Shown here piece by piece: positions 51,056-60,042 of a stretch of DNA of 64,000 bases; the stretch's first letter is position 1, and every line of letters begins with the position of its first letter. Source of the DNA: Natronosalvus rutilus. GTDB lineage: Archaea > Halobacteriota > Halobacteria > Halobacteriales > Natrialbaceae. The notes beneath the pieces were generated by a model. The model saw only the letters and a list, made by a program, of their open reading frames with translations. It did no database searches and was not told the origin of the DNA. The stretch spans positions 310,001 to 374,000 of the forward strand of contig NZ_CP100355.1 of assembly GCF_024204665.1 (NCBI RefSeq), in the 5' to 3' direction. A program made the position numbers and the translations under genes.

Positions 51056-51211
51056 TCATTCCATTATCTCGAAGTCGCGACTGCCGCAGGAACACGCGTC
51101 TGTACCGATCGGGCGAATTCGTCCGCCCTCACAGACGATCGCCGCGTGGGAGGATCCACACTCGACGCAGATCGCGACCACTCTGTTCGACCCGTCTCCC
51201 CTTCGAGCCAT
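51056..51211 (-). CDS. 51-aa zinc-ribbon-like protein
   Basis: On the minus strand the ATG at 51211 encodes MARRGDGSNRVVAICVECG and continues with TCPC-like features: CVECG (about 15-19), a further Cys at 27, and CSCGS (Cys40 and Cys42). Four or five cysteines in two short CxxC/CxC clusters suggest one zinc ion. A TATA-like CATATTC lies about 28 bp upstream (near 51233-51239), so leaderless. Haloarchaea have many such small zinc-finger proteins, but I do not recognise this one. Stop is TGA at 51056. Confidence 0.62.
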   Translation of the reverse strand: MARRGDGSNRVVAICVECGSSHAAIVCEGGRIRPIGTDACSCGSRDFEIME

Positions 51212-51463
51212 AGCCTATCATACTCGGCCGCGCATATTCAAACCCCTTTATCAGGAATTCGAAAATCGGTCGGGGAGAACGGCAGCCTCGTCGGATACCG
51301 CGTCCAGGAACCTGCCGGGGACGACAGTCGCCTCGAGGAAGTGGCACGCGTACCGATCGCTGCTTCGCGTCGATTGCGTCGAACGTGAGTTCGATCACCC
51401 GACCGGGTCGAGTCCGACCATCCAGCCCATGACGCATATCACTCGTGTACGAGGATCGTTCGA

Positions 51464-51709
51464 CTACCTGCTTTTCGACCGGCTCGACCAGTAGAGCGGG
51501 ATCAGGAGGACGAGAAACACCGATCCCATCGCCGCGATCGAGATCCAGATGACGCCGATGATCTGTTCGTCGAGGTAGCCCGCAATCTCGAGCAACCAGA
51601 GGAGGCTGTAGACGGTGGTCACGATCACGATAGTGATGTAGACGCGGAGGAAGAGCCCAGCGGCGTGGTAGAGGGCCGTTTTCGAGGGGATGAGGGGAGT
51701 GTGCTGCAT
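51464..51709 (-). CDS. Small two-span membrane protein (81 aa)
   Basis: ATG at 51709. MQHTPLIPSKTALYHAAGLF is followed by two hydrophobic helices (about 15-45 and 52-75) and a basic tail WSSRSKSR. The gene starts 5 bp after the stop of the next small gene on the same strand, so the two form an operon. The pair lies just left of, and divergent to, the pilus-like operon, which might indicate a helper role. No family recognised. Confidence 0.7.
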   Translation of the reverse strand: MQHTPLIPSKTALYHAAGLFLRVYITIVIVTTVYSLLWLLEIAGYLDEQIIGVIWISIAAMGSVFLVLLIPLYWSSRSKSR

Positions 51710-51714
51710 GGGTG

Positions 51715-51846
51715 TTAGAAGATGGCCCCGAACTCGGCGCCAAGGATGATCGTTCCGACGAGCGCGATCCCGACGGCGATCGTCGAGAGGACGAGTATCC
51801 ACCACGCGAGCGGACTGAGTTCGTCGTGGAGACGGCGAAGTGCCAT
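51715..51846 (-). CDS. Small single-span membrane protein (43 aa)
   Basis: ATG at 51846. MALRRLHDELSPLAWWILVL followed by a long hydrophobic helix ending GTIILGAEFGAIF. The first 12 residues are charged and probably cytoplasmic. TATA-like TTTTATTATTC is on the upstream strand near 51880-51890. It is the first gene of a two-gene small-membrane-protein operon. Confidence 0.62.
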   Translation of the reverse strand: MALRRLHDELSPLAWWILVLSTIAVGIALVGTIILGAEFGAIF

Positions 51847-52076
51847 ATGCCTGTTCTGCTGAGAGACGGCCGCATCGAATAATAAAATGAGCGGTTTGTT
51901 CAGCCGGTGAACGTGTTCGACGAACACAATCCGTGAGACTGGACGAACGGAACCCGTAGGTCCCACTCTCTGACGAATCGTCGACTGTCGATCGCAAATG
52001 ATGGTCTTTTAACGTTAACCACAAGACAAAAATAAACGGGGTCGAAACGAGCGGTAGATACAGTGGAGGTGCTGAC
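51847..52076. promoter_or_regulatory. Divergent promoter region between the small membrane proteins and the pilus operon
   Basis: Leftward TATA-like TTTTATTATTC near 51880-51890 serves the small genes. Rightward AAAATAAA near 52028-52036 sits about 40-50 bp before the 44-codon ORF start and would give a short untranslated leader carrying its Shine-Dalgarno site. Confidence 0.5.
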
Positions 52077-52211
52077 ATGAGTGTGAGATCGAGGCAATCG
52101 GCGGGGCGCGAGACAGTGGCATGGACGGCGTCACCCGAGATTATCAGAAGTGGTAATTTCTGGATGAAACTTTTGATGGATGAGAGATTGGAGGGAGTCA
52201 ATGGCTACTGA
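52077..52211 (+). CDS. Possible 44-aa ORF with perfect Shine-Dalgarno, overlapping the secretion ATPase start
   Basis: ATG at 52077 is preceded by GGAGGT at 52065-52070, six bases away, an ideal ribosome-binding site. The frame encodes 44 residues (MSVRSRQSAGRETVAWTASP and so on, ending GVNGY) and stops at 52209-52211, overlapping the ATPase ATG (52201) in another frame. It could be a translated regulator that tunes the operon, or the site could belong to a longer leader. It is the best Shine-Dalgarno in the window. Confidence 0.42.
   Translation: MSVRSRQSAGRETVAWTASPEIIRSGNFWMKLLMDERLEGVNGY
52190..52194 (+). promoter_or_regulatory. Shine-Dalgarno of the secretion ATPase gene
   Basis: GGAGG at 52190-52194 precedes the ATG at 52201 by six bases (GAGTCA). 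Most genes here are leaderless, so this marks a leadered mRNA. Confidence 0.6.
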
Positions 52212-55200
52212 GGATGTCGACCAAACCGATCCGGGTGCGGTCACTGAGGGTGGTGACTCGGGATCGGCGTCGGGGTCGGATACGCAGACGACACACGAGC
52301 CGACTCGAGGCGCCGACGTTCGGGTCGGAGCGTACACGTGGGCCGATTTCATGACGGAGTACGGCTACGAGGACGAAATCTCGATTCTCTATCCCCACGG
52401 GGTGAGCGGCCCCGACGATCAGCTCGGGCTCGATACCGACGGCTCGACGGAGTCGACTGCGCCCTACGGCGCCGACTGGGAGCGCATCGAGTTCGATCCG
52501 GAGGCCCATCTGGGCTACGATCCGGACGAACTGCCGGACCTGATCGGCGAGGTATTTCAGCCGAACGGGGACCGTCTCCAGGACATCTTTCTCACCTACG
52601 TCGACCCCGAAACCACCCCGGTTCTGAAGGACTTCTACACCTGGGAGCACTACAAGTGGGAGTACTACTACGACGAGGACGGCAGTCGCCCCCGCGACGG
52701 GTCGGGCGAAATCGAGTCGTTCGACGAGGAGGAGGCACTCGGGTTCGATCCGGACGACATCCGTCGGAAGCTCCACCAGGGCGGGCAGGCCGCAATGGAA
52801 CTCGACGACGTCATCGAGGAGCGGACGGTCAACGTCAGCGAGGACCTCGACGAAGACAAGTTCTTCTCGACGGAGATCGGCGACACGACGGTCGTCAACC
52901 GGTACGACCTCGAGAAGGCGGTTCCGTTCGCCAAGAAGCGCCACTACCGCGAGGTCGAGCGCTACTGGGTGAACAAACCCTACGCGTTCGTCATCATCTT
53001 CCACTCCGAGAAGGAAAACGAGAAGAAGTACTACGCCGTCGAGCCCCACCTGAATCCGATCGAAGAGGAGCTACGGGACTTCCTCGGCGGGAAGTTGCGG
53101 ACGGCGATCAAGTACTCCGACGACGGGATCAAACACACCGCCGACCTGGACGGCCGCCGCGAGGTCATCGAGGAGGAAACCCGTCGGCTGCTGAAACGCT
53201 ACGACCTGTTCGAGAAGTCGAGCGGGAAGACCACGAAGGGGATCATCGAATCCCTGCGAACGCTGCTCGAGGACGAGGACGAGACGCCGACGACGGCCGA
53301 CCTCTACCTCGAGGGCACGGCGGCAAGGCCGGAGCCGGCGATTCTCGAGGACGACCCGGACACGCTGACCGAGTACCAGGTCGAGAAACTGCTCTACCTC
53401 CTGAAGCGAAACTTCCTCGGCTACGAGCGGATCGACCCGATCAAACACGACATCAACGTCGAGGACATCTCCTGTGACGGCTACAACTCGCCGGTGTTCG
53501 TCTACCACTCGGGGTACGAACAGGTCATCTCGAACATCTACCACGGCGAGAGCGAACTCGACGACTTCGTCGTCAAACTCGCCCAGCGCTCGGGCAAGGG
53601 GATCAGCAAGCGACTGCCCCAAGTCGACACCACCCTCCCCGACGGCTCGCGCGCCCAGTTGACCCTCGGCAAGGAGGTCTCCGACCACGGGACTAACTAC
53701 ACGATCCGGCAGTTCAAGGACGTCCCGTTCACCCCGGTCGACCTCATCAACTGGAACACGTTCAGTCTCGACGAGATGGCCTACCTATGGCTAGCCATCG
53801 AGAACCACAAGAGCCTGATCTTCGCCGGTGGGACGGCATCCGGGAAGACGACCAGCCTGAACGCGGTCTCGCTGTTCATCCCGAGCAATACGAAGATCGT
53901 CTCCATCGAGGACACCCGCGAGGTCGAACTCCCACAGCGAAACTGGATCGCCTCCGTCACCCGCCCGTCGTTCGCCGACGACGACCAGGGCGACGTCGAC
54001 GAGTTCGACCTGCTGCGCGCCGCACTGCGCCAGCGCCCCGATTACCTCGTGATGGGCGAGATCCGGGGCGAGGAGGGGCGAACCCTGTTCCAGGTCATGT
54101 CCACGGGGCACACGACGTACACGACGTTCCACGCCGACTCCGTCGACGAGGTGCTCAAGCGGTTCACGACGGACCCGATCAACGTCTCGAAGACGATGTT
54201 CACGGCGCTGGACCTGGTCTCGATTCAGACCCAGACCCGGGTGCAGGGCCAGAAGGTACGTCGGAACAAATCGCTCACCGAGATCAACCACTACGAGGCC
54301 GAACACGACGAGATCAACGTTCAAGACGTCTACCAGTGGCAGGCCGAGACCGACGAGTACCTCAAGATGGGGGACTCGAACACCTTAGAGGAGATCAAGT
54401 TCGACCGCGGCTGGAACGACGAGAAGCTCCGGACAGAGCTGTTCAAGCGGCAAGTCATCCTCGCGTACCTGATCAAGAACGGCCTCAACACGTACTCGGA
54501 AGTGGCGGCGACCGTCCAGGCGTTCATCAACGACCAAGAGACCATCCTGACGCTGATCGCCAACAGCCAGCTCGAGAACAGCCTCGAGGATCTCCAGGAG
54601 ATGGAGAGCGTCCTGATCGACGTCGACCCCGAGAAGGAGGAACTGGTGCCCCGGCCGGACTCGACTACCGAGACGTACAACCTCTCGACGGACATCCTCG
54701 AGCGGGCCGAGGAGTCGCTCTTCGAGGAGTACCGGGGACAGGTCCCGAGCGGCCTCGCGAGCGCGCTCGGCGACGTCGAACAGGCGGACCCGATCGAGGT
54801 CGACCGGGCCGACGTCGACGACTTCGACTTCGGCGGCGAGGTCGACGAGGACGTCTCGGACGACGAGTGGGACCTCGGCGACGGCTCGACCGAGTTCGCC
54901 TTCGACTCGGGCGATGGCCCCGCGTGGCTGAACGACGACGGGGACTTCGCCACTGCCGACGCGAGCGACGGAACGGCGGCGGAAGCGTCGTCGACACCCG
55001 CCGATTCGACGAGCGAGGCGCCGACGGCTTCGGCGTCCGCGCCGGAACTCGAGGCCGGGCCGGCGGAGACATCGACGGCTGTGCCGGACGAATCGACGTC
55101 CAGCCGATCTACCGACGAGGTTCAGCCGGCGACCGGGTCCGACGAGACGGCGAGCGAGGCGAGTCAGCCGGCACCCGACTCCGGTCCCGAGGACGGCGAG

Positions 55201-55995
55201 GAAGTGACGGCTCAGCAGGCAGACTCAGGGACGGCCGCGGCTGCCGATCACGATACGTCAGGAAAACCGAGCTCCGCGGCCGGGACGTCCGCCGAAGCCG
55301 ATGCGTCAGCTGCGACCGATACGTCCACTACGACTGACACATCCGCCACGGCTGAGACGTCAACCACGGCCGATTCGTCAGCTACAGCCGATACGTCCGT
55401 CACGAGCAGCACTTCGACGGCGACTCCCCCGGAGACGGCCGACGAGGGAGACGGCACCCTCGAGGGACTGTTCTCCGACATGGGGTCGACGCTCGAACGC
55501 CTCGAGGAGGGGCCGAGCACGGAGACACGGACGGAAACGCACTCCAAGCCGGGTCCCGACACGTCGGGATTCGACGCGATGTTCCCGGACCGGGATCTGG
55601 ACTCGATATTCGGGTCCGGCCCGGTGGCCGACGACGTCGACAGCTCGAGCAACGACGCTGGTTCCGATGCTGACGGCTCGAGCGACGACACTCCGGCGGA
55701 AGCCCCCCAGGGGTCGATCTTCGACGAGGACGACGGGTCGATCTTCGACGACGAGAATCAGACCACCGGCGCTGGCGCGGGTGACGGCCCCGCCGACTCG
55801 AGTACCGGAACGGATACCGTCGACTCGAACGATGGGAACGGCTCGATCTTCGGTGACGACGGTGGCGATTCGATATTCTCGGACGATGACGACGACGCCA
55901 GCGACGGGATCGACGGAAGCGTGTCGGGCTCGATATTCTCCGAGGACGGAGACGACGAGGCGGCTGACGACGACGCGGAGGCAGACGACGCATGA
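52201..55995 (+). CDS. pilB: Type IV pilus/secretion ATPase, PilB-type, with long C-terminal extension
   Basis: 1264 aa. The ATPase core has Walker A GGTASGKTT (Lys549), an Asp-box region near 571, and Walker B RPDYLVMGEIRGEE (about 612-624) with the His-box HTTYTTFHADSV (about 637). This is the type II/IV secretion ATPase family of archaeal pili. From about residue 840 the sequence is disordered: Asp/Ser-rich, a Thr/Ser-rich stretch (about 1040-1080) and six SIF motifs at 1135, 1172, 1180, 1215, 1224 and 1244, each next to acidic residues. It shares an ATGA overlap with the PilC-type gene. It powers assembly or disassembly of the appendage. Confidence 0.92.
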   Translation: MATEDVDQTDPGAVTEGGDSGSASGSDTQTTHEPTRGADVRVGAYTWADFMTEYGYEDEISILYPHGVSGPDDQLGLDTDGSTESTAPYGADWERIEFDPEAHLGYDPDELPDLIGEVFQPNGDRLQDIFLTYVDPETTPVLKDFYTWEHYKWEYYYDEDGSRPRDGSGEIESFDEEEALGFDPDDIRRKLHQGGQAAMELDDVIEERTVNVSEDLDEDKFFSTEIGDTTVVNRYDLEKAVPFAKKRHYREVERYWVNKPYAFVIIFHSEKENEKKYYAVEPHLNPIEEELRDFLGGKLRTAIKYSDDGIKHTADLDGRREVIEEETRRLLKRYDLFEKSSGKTTKGIIESLRTLLEDEDETPTTADLYLEGTAARPEPAILEDDPDTLTEYQVEKLLYLLKRNFLGYERIDPIKHDINVEDISCDGYNSPVFVYHSGYEQVISNIYHGESELDDFVVKLAQRSGKGISKRLPQVDTTLPDGSRAQLTLGKEVSDHGTNYTIRQFKDVPFTPVDLINWNTFSLDEMAYLWLAIENHKSLIFAGGTASGKTTSLNAVSLFIPSNTKIVSIEDTREVELPQRNWIASVTRPSFADDDQGDVDEFDLLRAALRQRPDYLVMGEIRGEEGRTLFQVMSTGHTTYTTFHADSVDEVLKRFTTDPINVSKTMFTALDLVSIQTQTRVQGQKVRRNKSLTEINHYEAEHDEINVQDVYQWQAETDEYLKMGDSNTLEEIKFDRGWNDEKLRTELFKRQVILAYLIKNGLNTYSEVAATVQAFINDQETILTLIANSQLENSLEDLQEMESVLIDVDPEKEELVPRPDSTTETYNLSTDILERAEESLFEEYRGQVPSGLASALGDVEQADPIEVDRADVDDFDFGGEVDEDVSDDEWDLGDGSTEFAFDSGDGPAWLNDDGDFATADASDGTAAEASSTPADSTSEAPTASASAPELEAGPAETSTAVPDESTSSRSTDEVQPATGSDETASEASQPAPDSGPEDGEEVTAQQADSGTAAAADHDTSGKPSSAAGTSAEADASAATDTSTTTDTSATAETSTTADSSATADTSVTSSTSTATPPETADEGDGTLEGLFSDMGSTLERLEEGPSTETRTETHSKPGPDTSGFDAMFPDRDLDSIFGSGPVADDVDSSSNDAGSDADGSSDDTPAEAPQGSIFDEDDGSIFDDENQTTGAGAGDGPADSSTGTDTVDSNDGNGSIFGDDGGDSIFSDDDDDASDGIDGSVSGSIFSEDGDDEAADDDAEADDA

Positions 55996-58046
55996 GCCTC
56001 CAGTCGAGCGACGGACCGGGCGGCATCGCGAGCAGTTCCGACCTTCTCGGCGAGATGTTCTACCCGCTCTACGACTGGCTGTTCAGTGAGGACAGCCAGT
56101 TCGTCTCCGACCTCGAGACGAAACTCGCCCAGGCCCGGATGACCGACACCGTCGAGATGTACCTCTCGCGGTCGCTCGGCATCGGGTTCATCGCCGGCCT
56201 CGTGCTCTGGCTCATGGGGCTGATGCTGGGGTACGGCCTGTTCGCGACCGGAGTGATCCAGGTCGATACGATCATCGGATTCCCCGTCAGCAGCGAGACG
56301 GTCCTCTCGATCATCGAAACGCTGCGGATTCCGGCACTGATCGTCACGACGGGCCTGTTCTTCGGGAGCCTCGGGTTCGCCTTCGGCTTCGGGACACTCG
56401 TCGCGATTCCGTACTCGCGCGCGTCGACGCGCAAGCGCGAGATCAACATGCTCCTGACGGACGCGGTCTCCTACATGTACGCCCTCTCGGTCGGCGGACT
56501 GAACCAGCTCGAGATCCTCGAGGCGATGGCCGAGGCCGACGACACCTACGGCGAGGTCTCGAAAGAGTTCCAGAGCATCGTCCAGGAAACCGAGTACTTC
56601 GACGTCGATTACCGGACGGCCATCCGAAAGCAGGCGATCGAGACCCCGAGCGACGACCTCTCGCAGTTCCTCACCGACATGCTCTCGATCGTCAACAGCG
56701 GCGGCGACATGGAGAGCTTCCTCGAGGACAAGAAAGAAAAGCACATGCGAACTGCCAAACAGGAGCAGGAACTCACCCTCGAGACGCTCGAGCTGTTCGG
56801 CGAGATGTACATGACGCTCTCGTTGTTTCCGCTCCTGTTGATCATCATCCTGGTGATCATGCAGATGGTGCCGGACGCGGCCGTCAATCCCAACCTGCTG
56901 TTCATGTCTGTGTACGGACTGATTCCGCTCACGGGCGTGGCCTTCATCGTCCTCGTTTCGACGGTCAAACACGACGAGCCCGGCGACGGCTACCTCGGAA
57001 CATCGAGTGGAGACAGCCGGATTAAGCACGAGCAGGACCGCGGCCTCCTCAACCTGGGCCTCGTCGAACAGTACACCGGCGCCCACCGCGTCTTCGACCG
57101 GATCAAGAACCGTGAGGGTACCCACGAGACCGTCAAGGTTCTGCAGGCACCGCACCTCTTCTTCCGGGACAACCCACTGTTCACGCTCGCACTGACCGTG
57201 CCGGCCGCCCTCGTCGTCGTGACGACGGCGATGGTCAACGGGAGCGCACCGACCTCGTGGGAAGGGATGAAAGCACGGCCCGTCTGGGGTACGTTCATCT
57301 ACCTCTACGCGCCGCTTTACATCACGATGGTCCCGCTCTCGGTCTTCCGGGAGTGGAACGTCATCTCGCGAAACGCCGTCGTCAAGACGCTCTCGGAAGA
57401 CTTACGCAAACTCGCGAGCGCGAACGACACCGGCCTCACGCTCCTCGAGTCGCTCAAGTCCGTCTCCGAAACGACCTCGGGGCGGCTGGCTCGCGAACTC
57501 GAATTGATGCACACCAAGGTCAACTACGGGATGAGCCTCTCGGAGGCGCTCGTCGAGTTCAACAACAAGTACCACATTCCGCGGCTGGCCCGGACGGTCA
57601 AGCTTATCACGAAGTCCCAGGAGGCGTCGAACCAGATTTCGGCGGTGTTGCGAACGGCCGCCCGCTCGAGCGAGAATCACGACGACATCGAACGGGAGCG
57701 AAAGTCCCGGACGCGGATGCAGGTCGTCATCATCATCATGACGTTCATGACGCTACTCGCGGTGATCGCCATCCTCCAGACCCAGTTCATCGGGACGATG
57801 GCGGGCCTCGAGACGGGCGGCAGCGACGTCGACGCCGGGGCGAACAGCCAGCTCGCGGACGCCAACTTCAGCGAGAACGTCGACATCGATCAGCTGTCGC
57901 TGCTGTTCTTCCACGCGGTAACCTTACAAGCCGTCCTCTCGGGGTTCATCAGCGGCTACATCCGCGACGCCGACCTGCTGAGCGGGTTGAAGTACGTGAT
58001 CATCCTCTCGACGATCGCCCTGGTCGCCTGGGCGCTGGTGGCCTGA
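55992..58046 (+). CDS. pilC: Type IV pilus/secretion membrane protein, PilC/TadC-type
   Basis: 684 aa, starting with ATGA overlap to the ATPase. About nine membrane spans; two T2SSF domains separated by a central hydrophilic section, with phrases such as ILEAMAEADDTYGEVSKEFQ and LLESLKSVSETTSGRLARELELM in each half. The second half contains SDVDAGANSQLADANFSENV in an exposed loop. It is the membrane platform on which PilB acts. The stop is followed 1 base later by the first pilin-like gene. Length agrees with haloarchaeal PilC proteins. Confidence 0.9.
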   Translation: MSLQSSDGPGGIASSSDLLGEMFYPLYDWLFSEDSQFVSDLETKLAQARMTDTVEMYLSRSLGIGFIAGLVLWLMGLMLGYGLFATGVIQVDTIIGFPVSSETVLSIIETLRIPALIVTTGLFFGSLGFAFGFGTLVAIPYSRASTRKREINMLLTDAVSYMYALSVGGLNQLEILEAMAEADDTYGEVSKEFQSIVQETEYFDVDYRTAIRKQAIETPSDDLSQFLTDMLSIVNSGGDMESFLEDKKEKHMRTAKQEQELTLETLELFGEMYMTLSLFPLLLIIILVIMQMVPDAAVNPNLLFMSVYGLIPLTGVAFIVLVSTVKHDEPGDGYLGTSSGDSRIKHEQDRGLLNLGLVEQYTGAHRVFDRIKNREGTHETVKVLQAPHLFFRDNPLFTLALTVPAALVVVTTAMVNGSAPTSWEGMKARPVWGTFIYLYAPLYITMVPLSVFREWNVISRNAVVKTLSEDLRKLASANDTGLTLLESLKSVSETTSGRLARELELMHTKVNYGMSLSEALVEFNNKYHIPRLARTVKLITKSQEASNQISAVLRTAARSSENHDDIERERKSRTRMQVVIIIMTFMTLLAVIAILQTQFIGTMAGLETGGSDVDAGANSQLADANFSENVDIDQLSLLFFHAVTLQAVLSGFISGYIRDADLLSGLKYVIILSTIALVAWALVA

Positions 58047-58047
58047 G

Positions 58048-58551
58048 ATGACGCGCCGACGCCCCCGCACCGTCTCGGTCTCGATTCCACGCGACTCGAG
58101 AGGCCAGACCACCCAGGACTTCGCGGTCGGCATCGGGGTGTTCCTGCTCGCGGTCGCGTTCGTGTTCTCGTTCGTCCCGTCGCTGATTACGCCGTTTTCG
58201 GCGTCGACGGCGCCGGAGTCGGCCCAGGCCGACCGGATCGCCGGCGAGATTGTCACAGAGTACTCGAGCGGAGAACCGAACGACCTCGATCTGGCGGCGC
58301 TCGAGGACGCCGATTCCGACGACCTCGAGAAACTGGGGCTCCGAAACACCGGATCGGTTCGGATCGACCGGATCAACGTGACAATCGTGAACGCCACTCG
58401 AGATTCCCAGTTTGGGGTCGGGGACGAGTACCGGGGCCAGTCGGCGGGTAGTGCGACACGAATCGTGTCGGTGACCAATCCTCCAGCAGGATATGACGAA
58501 GACGACATCAACTGTGACCCCGCCTGTCGACTCGTCGTGAGGGTGTGGTAA
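58048..58551 (+). CDS. Pilin-like single-span protein, DUF7287-like
   Basis: 167 aa. Positive N-terminus, then DSRGQTTQDFAVGIGVFLLA (RG at 18-19, Gln20, Asp24), the layout of archaeal class III signal peptides, in which cleavage follows RG and the hydrophobic helix (about 25-45) stays in the filament. The rest is a small soluble domain with three sequons (NVT, NAT, NCD not counted) and a Cys pair near the end (NCDPACRL). It is the first of five such genes; 2-base intergenic spacing indicates cotranslation. Structural or minor pilin function is inferred. Confidence 0.78.
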   Translation: MTRRRPRTVSVSIPRDSRGQTTQDFAVGIGVFLLAVAFVFSFVPSLITPFSASTAPESAQADRIAGEIVTEYSSGEPNDLDLAALEDADSDDLEKLGLRNTGSVRIDRINVTIVNATRDSQFGVGDEYRGQSAGSATRIVSVTNPPAGYDEDDINCDPACRLVVRVW

Positions 58552-58552
58552 T

Positions 58553-59194
58553 ATGATACGGAATACACCAAACTCGAGGACGACCGATCGCGGCCAGGCG
58601 TACACGCTCGAGGGGTTCATCGCGGCGTTCATCTTGCTGATCGCGGTGCTGTTCGCAGTGCAGTCGGTGGTCATCACCCCGTCTTCGGGCGGAGCGGTCG
58701 ACCGAACGGCCCAGGCACAGCAACAGCAGCAAGTCCAGGACGCGCTGATCGTCGCCCAGCAGGAGAACGACCTCTCGAGGATGCTCCGGAACGTCGAACT
58801 CGACGGGGACGACTTCGAAGAGTTCCACAACCAGTCGAGTGGCGTCCAGGGCGTCTATTCGACGGCAACGTTCGCCAACGAGTCGACCCTGGGAGCGATC
58901 CTGAATCAGCACCTCGACGCCGGCCAGAGTTACAACGTCGAGGTACACTACCAAGAGCGCGGGGACGAAGCCGAAGATCAGAATCAGAACCCTATCATGC
59001 TCGTCAACCAGGGCCCGCCCTCGAGCACGGCCGTGACGGCGAGTTACACGGTCGTCTTGCACGCGAATCAGCCGATCACGTCCGACGAAGATGGGACACT
59101 CGGTGACATCGGTGAGGCTGACGGCTATATATCGGACCTCGAGAAAGACAGCGGCCTCTACAACGTTGTCGAAGTCCGGGTGATCGTATGGTAA
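58553..59194 (+). CDS. Pilin-like single-span protein, DUF7288-like
   Basis: 213 aa. N-terminus TTDRGQAYTLEGFIAAFILL (RG at 13-14, Gln15, Glu20) matches a class III prepilin site followed by the hydrophobic helix. A Gln-rich stretch (AQAQQQQQVQDALIVAQQEN) follows the helix, then a soluble beta domain ending VVEVRVIVW. Two bases separate it from the upstream gene, and its TAA overlaps the next gene's start region. Exported, probably filament-associated. Confidence 0.78.
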   Translation: MIRNTPNSRTTDRGQAYTLEGFIAAFILLIAVLFAVQSVVITPSSGGAVDRTAQAQQQQQVQDALIVAQQENDLSRMLRNVELDGDDFEEFHNQSSGVQGVYSTATFANESTLGAILNQHLDAGQSYNVEVHYQERGDEAEDQNQNPIMLVNQGPPSSTAVTASYTVVLHANQPITSDEDGTLGDIGEADGYISDLEKDSGLYNVVEVRVIVW

Positions 59195-60042
59195 TGGCGC
59201 CCGAGACGAGCGACCTAGACCGCGGCCAGCTCGTCCTCATCTCCGCGGTCACCATCGCGTTCATCCTCCTCGGCGTCGTCGTCGTGTTCAACGGCGTCCT
59301 CTACACGCAGACGCTCTCCTCGAGTGCGTCGGGTCAGACCGTGTCGGACGCCGAGCGGACGGCGGTAGAGGTGATCCAGGGTGTACAGACGATCGCCGAG
59401 CAGCGAGACGAGGTGGCCGTCGATCCGGACGAAGACGACAGCGGCCCGTTCATCGACGGCATCGATACATTCCTGGTCCAGTATCAAAACCAGGCGACGA
59501 CGAATCGGCCGGTGGTCGTCTCGAGCGATCCGTCGCCAGTGAGTGGAACGTACGCGATCGCGAATCTTTCTGCCGGGCGAACCGTGTCGGACGCCGACAT
59601 CTACGGGGTGGCGCTCACGCTCGAGAGAGGCGACCTCGACGACGACGTCACCGTCAAACTGTCCGAAAGCACAGAGGTCACGATATCGGAGAACGACGGC
59701 ACCCTCGAGATCGAGCAGGGAGACGACCGCTGTGCGATCGAATTCGACGAAGAGCCGGCGACGATCGACTTCGTCACGGGAACGGTCCACGGCGCAGAAC
59801 GGACGACGTGTTCGGCGAGCAAACTCCCGCCGACCATGGACGGCGAACTCGTCGTCACGTCCGAGAATACGGAAGGCGTTCAGCTTGAAGTGCTTATAGA
59901 CGACGAGAGTTCGCTGGAGGGGTCGGAGCACGAAGAAAGCGCCGTCGTCGCTATCGAGGTCGGCCTCGAGTACGCCACGAACGACCTCACGCATTCTCGA
60001 ACGCTCGAGGTGTCGATGCCACTGGGGGTGTCCGACTCGTGA
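59188..60042 (+). CDS. Pilin-like single-span protein, DUF7261-like
   Basis: 284 aa from ATG 59188; ATG 59194 (TAATG with the previous stop) is an alternative. DLDRGQLVLISAVTIAFILLG has RG at 12-13 and a hydrophobic helix from 14 to 36. The soluble domain is beta-rich with two cysteines (CAIEF and TTCSAS) that could form a disulfide outside the cell, and an acidic loop. Length is longer than its neighbours. It is the third pilin-like gene and overlaps the upstream gene by 7 bp. Confidence 0.78.
   Translation: MVMAPETSDLDRGQLVLISAVTIAFILLGVVVVFNGVLYTQTLSSSASGQTVSDAERTAVEVIQGVQTIAEQRDEVAVDPDEDDSGPFIDGIDTFLVQYQNQATTNRPVVVSSDPSPVSGTYAIANLSAGRTVSDADIYGVALTLERGDLDDDVTVKLSESTEVTISENDGTLEIEQGDDRCAIEFDEEPATIDFVTGTVHGAERTTCSASKLPPTMDGELVVTSENTEGVQLEVLIDDESSLEGSEHEESAVVAIEVGLEYATNDLTHSRTLEVSMPLGVSDS

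Noticed and set aside
51212-51463. Short minus-strand frame ending ALPDRFSNS-like in the spacer right of the zinc-ribbon gene
   Set aside because: A stop lies in the same frame a short way upstream and no start codon fits; likely chance.
53787-55337. A 516-codon plus-strand frame inside the PilB-type gene in another phase
   Set aside because: Extremely Arg/Gly/Pro-rich, no motif, and it overlaps the ATPase core and tail; a GC shadow.
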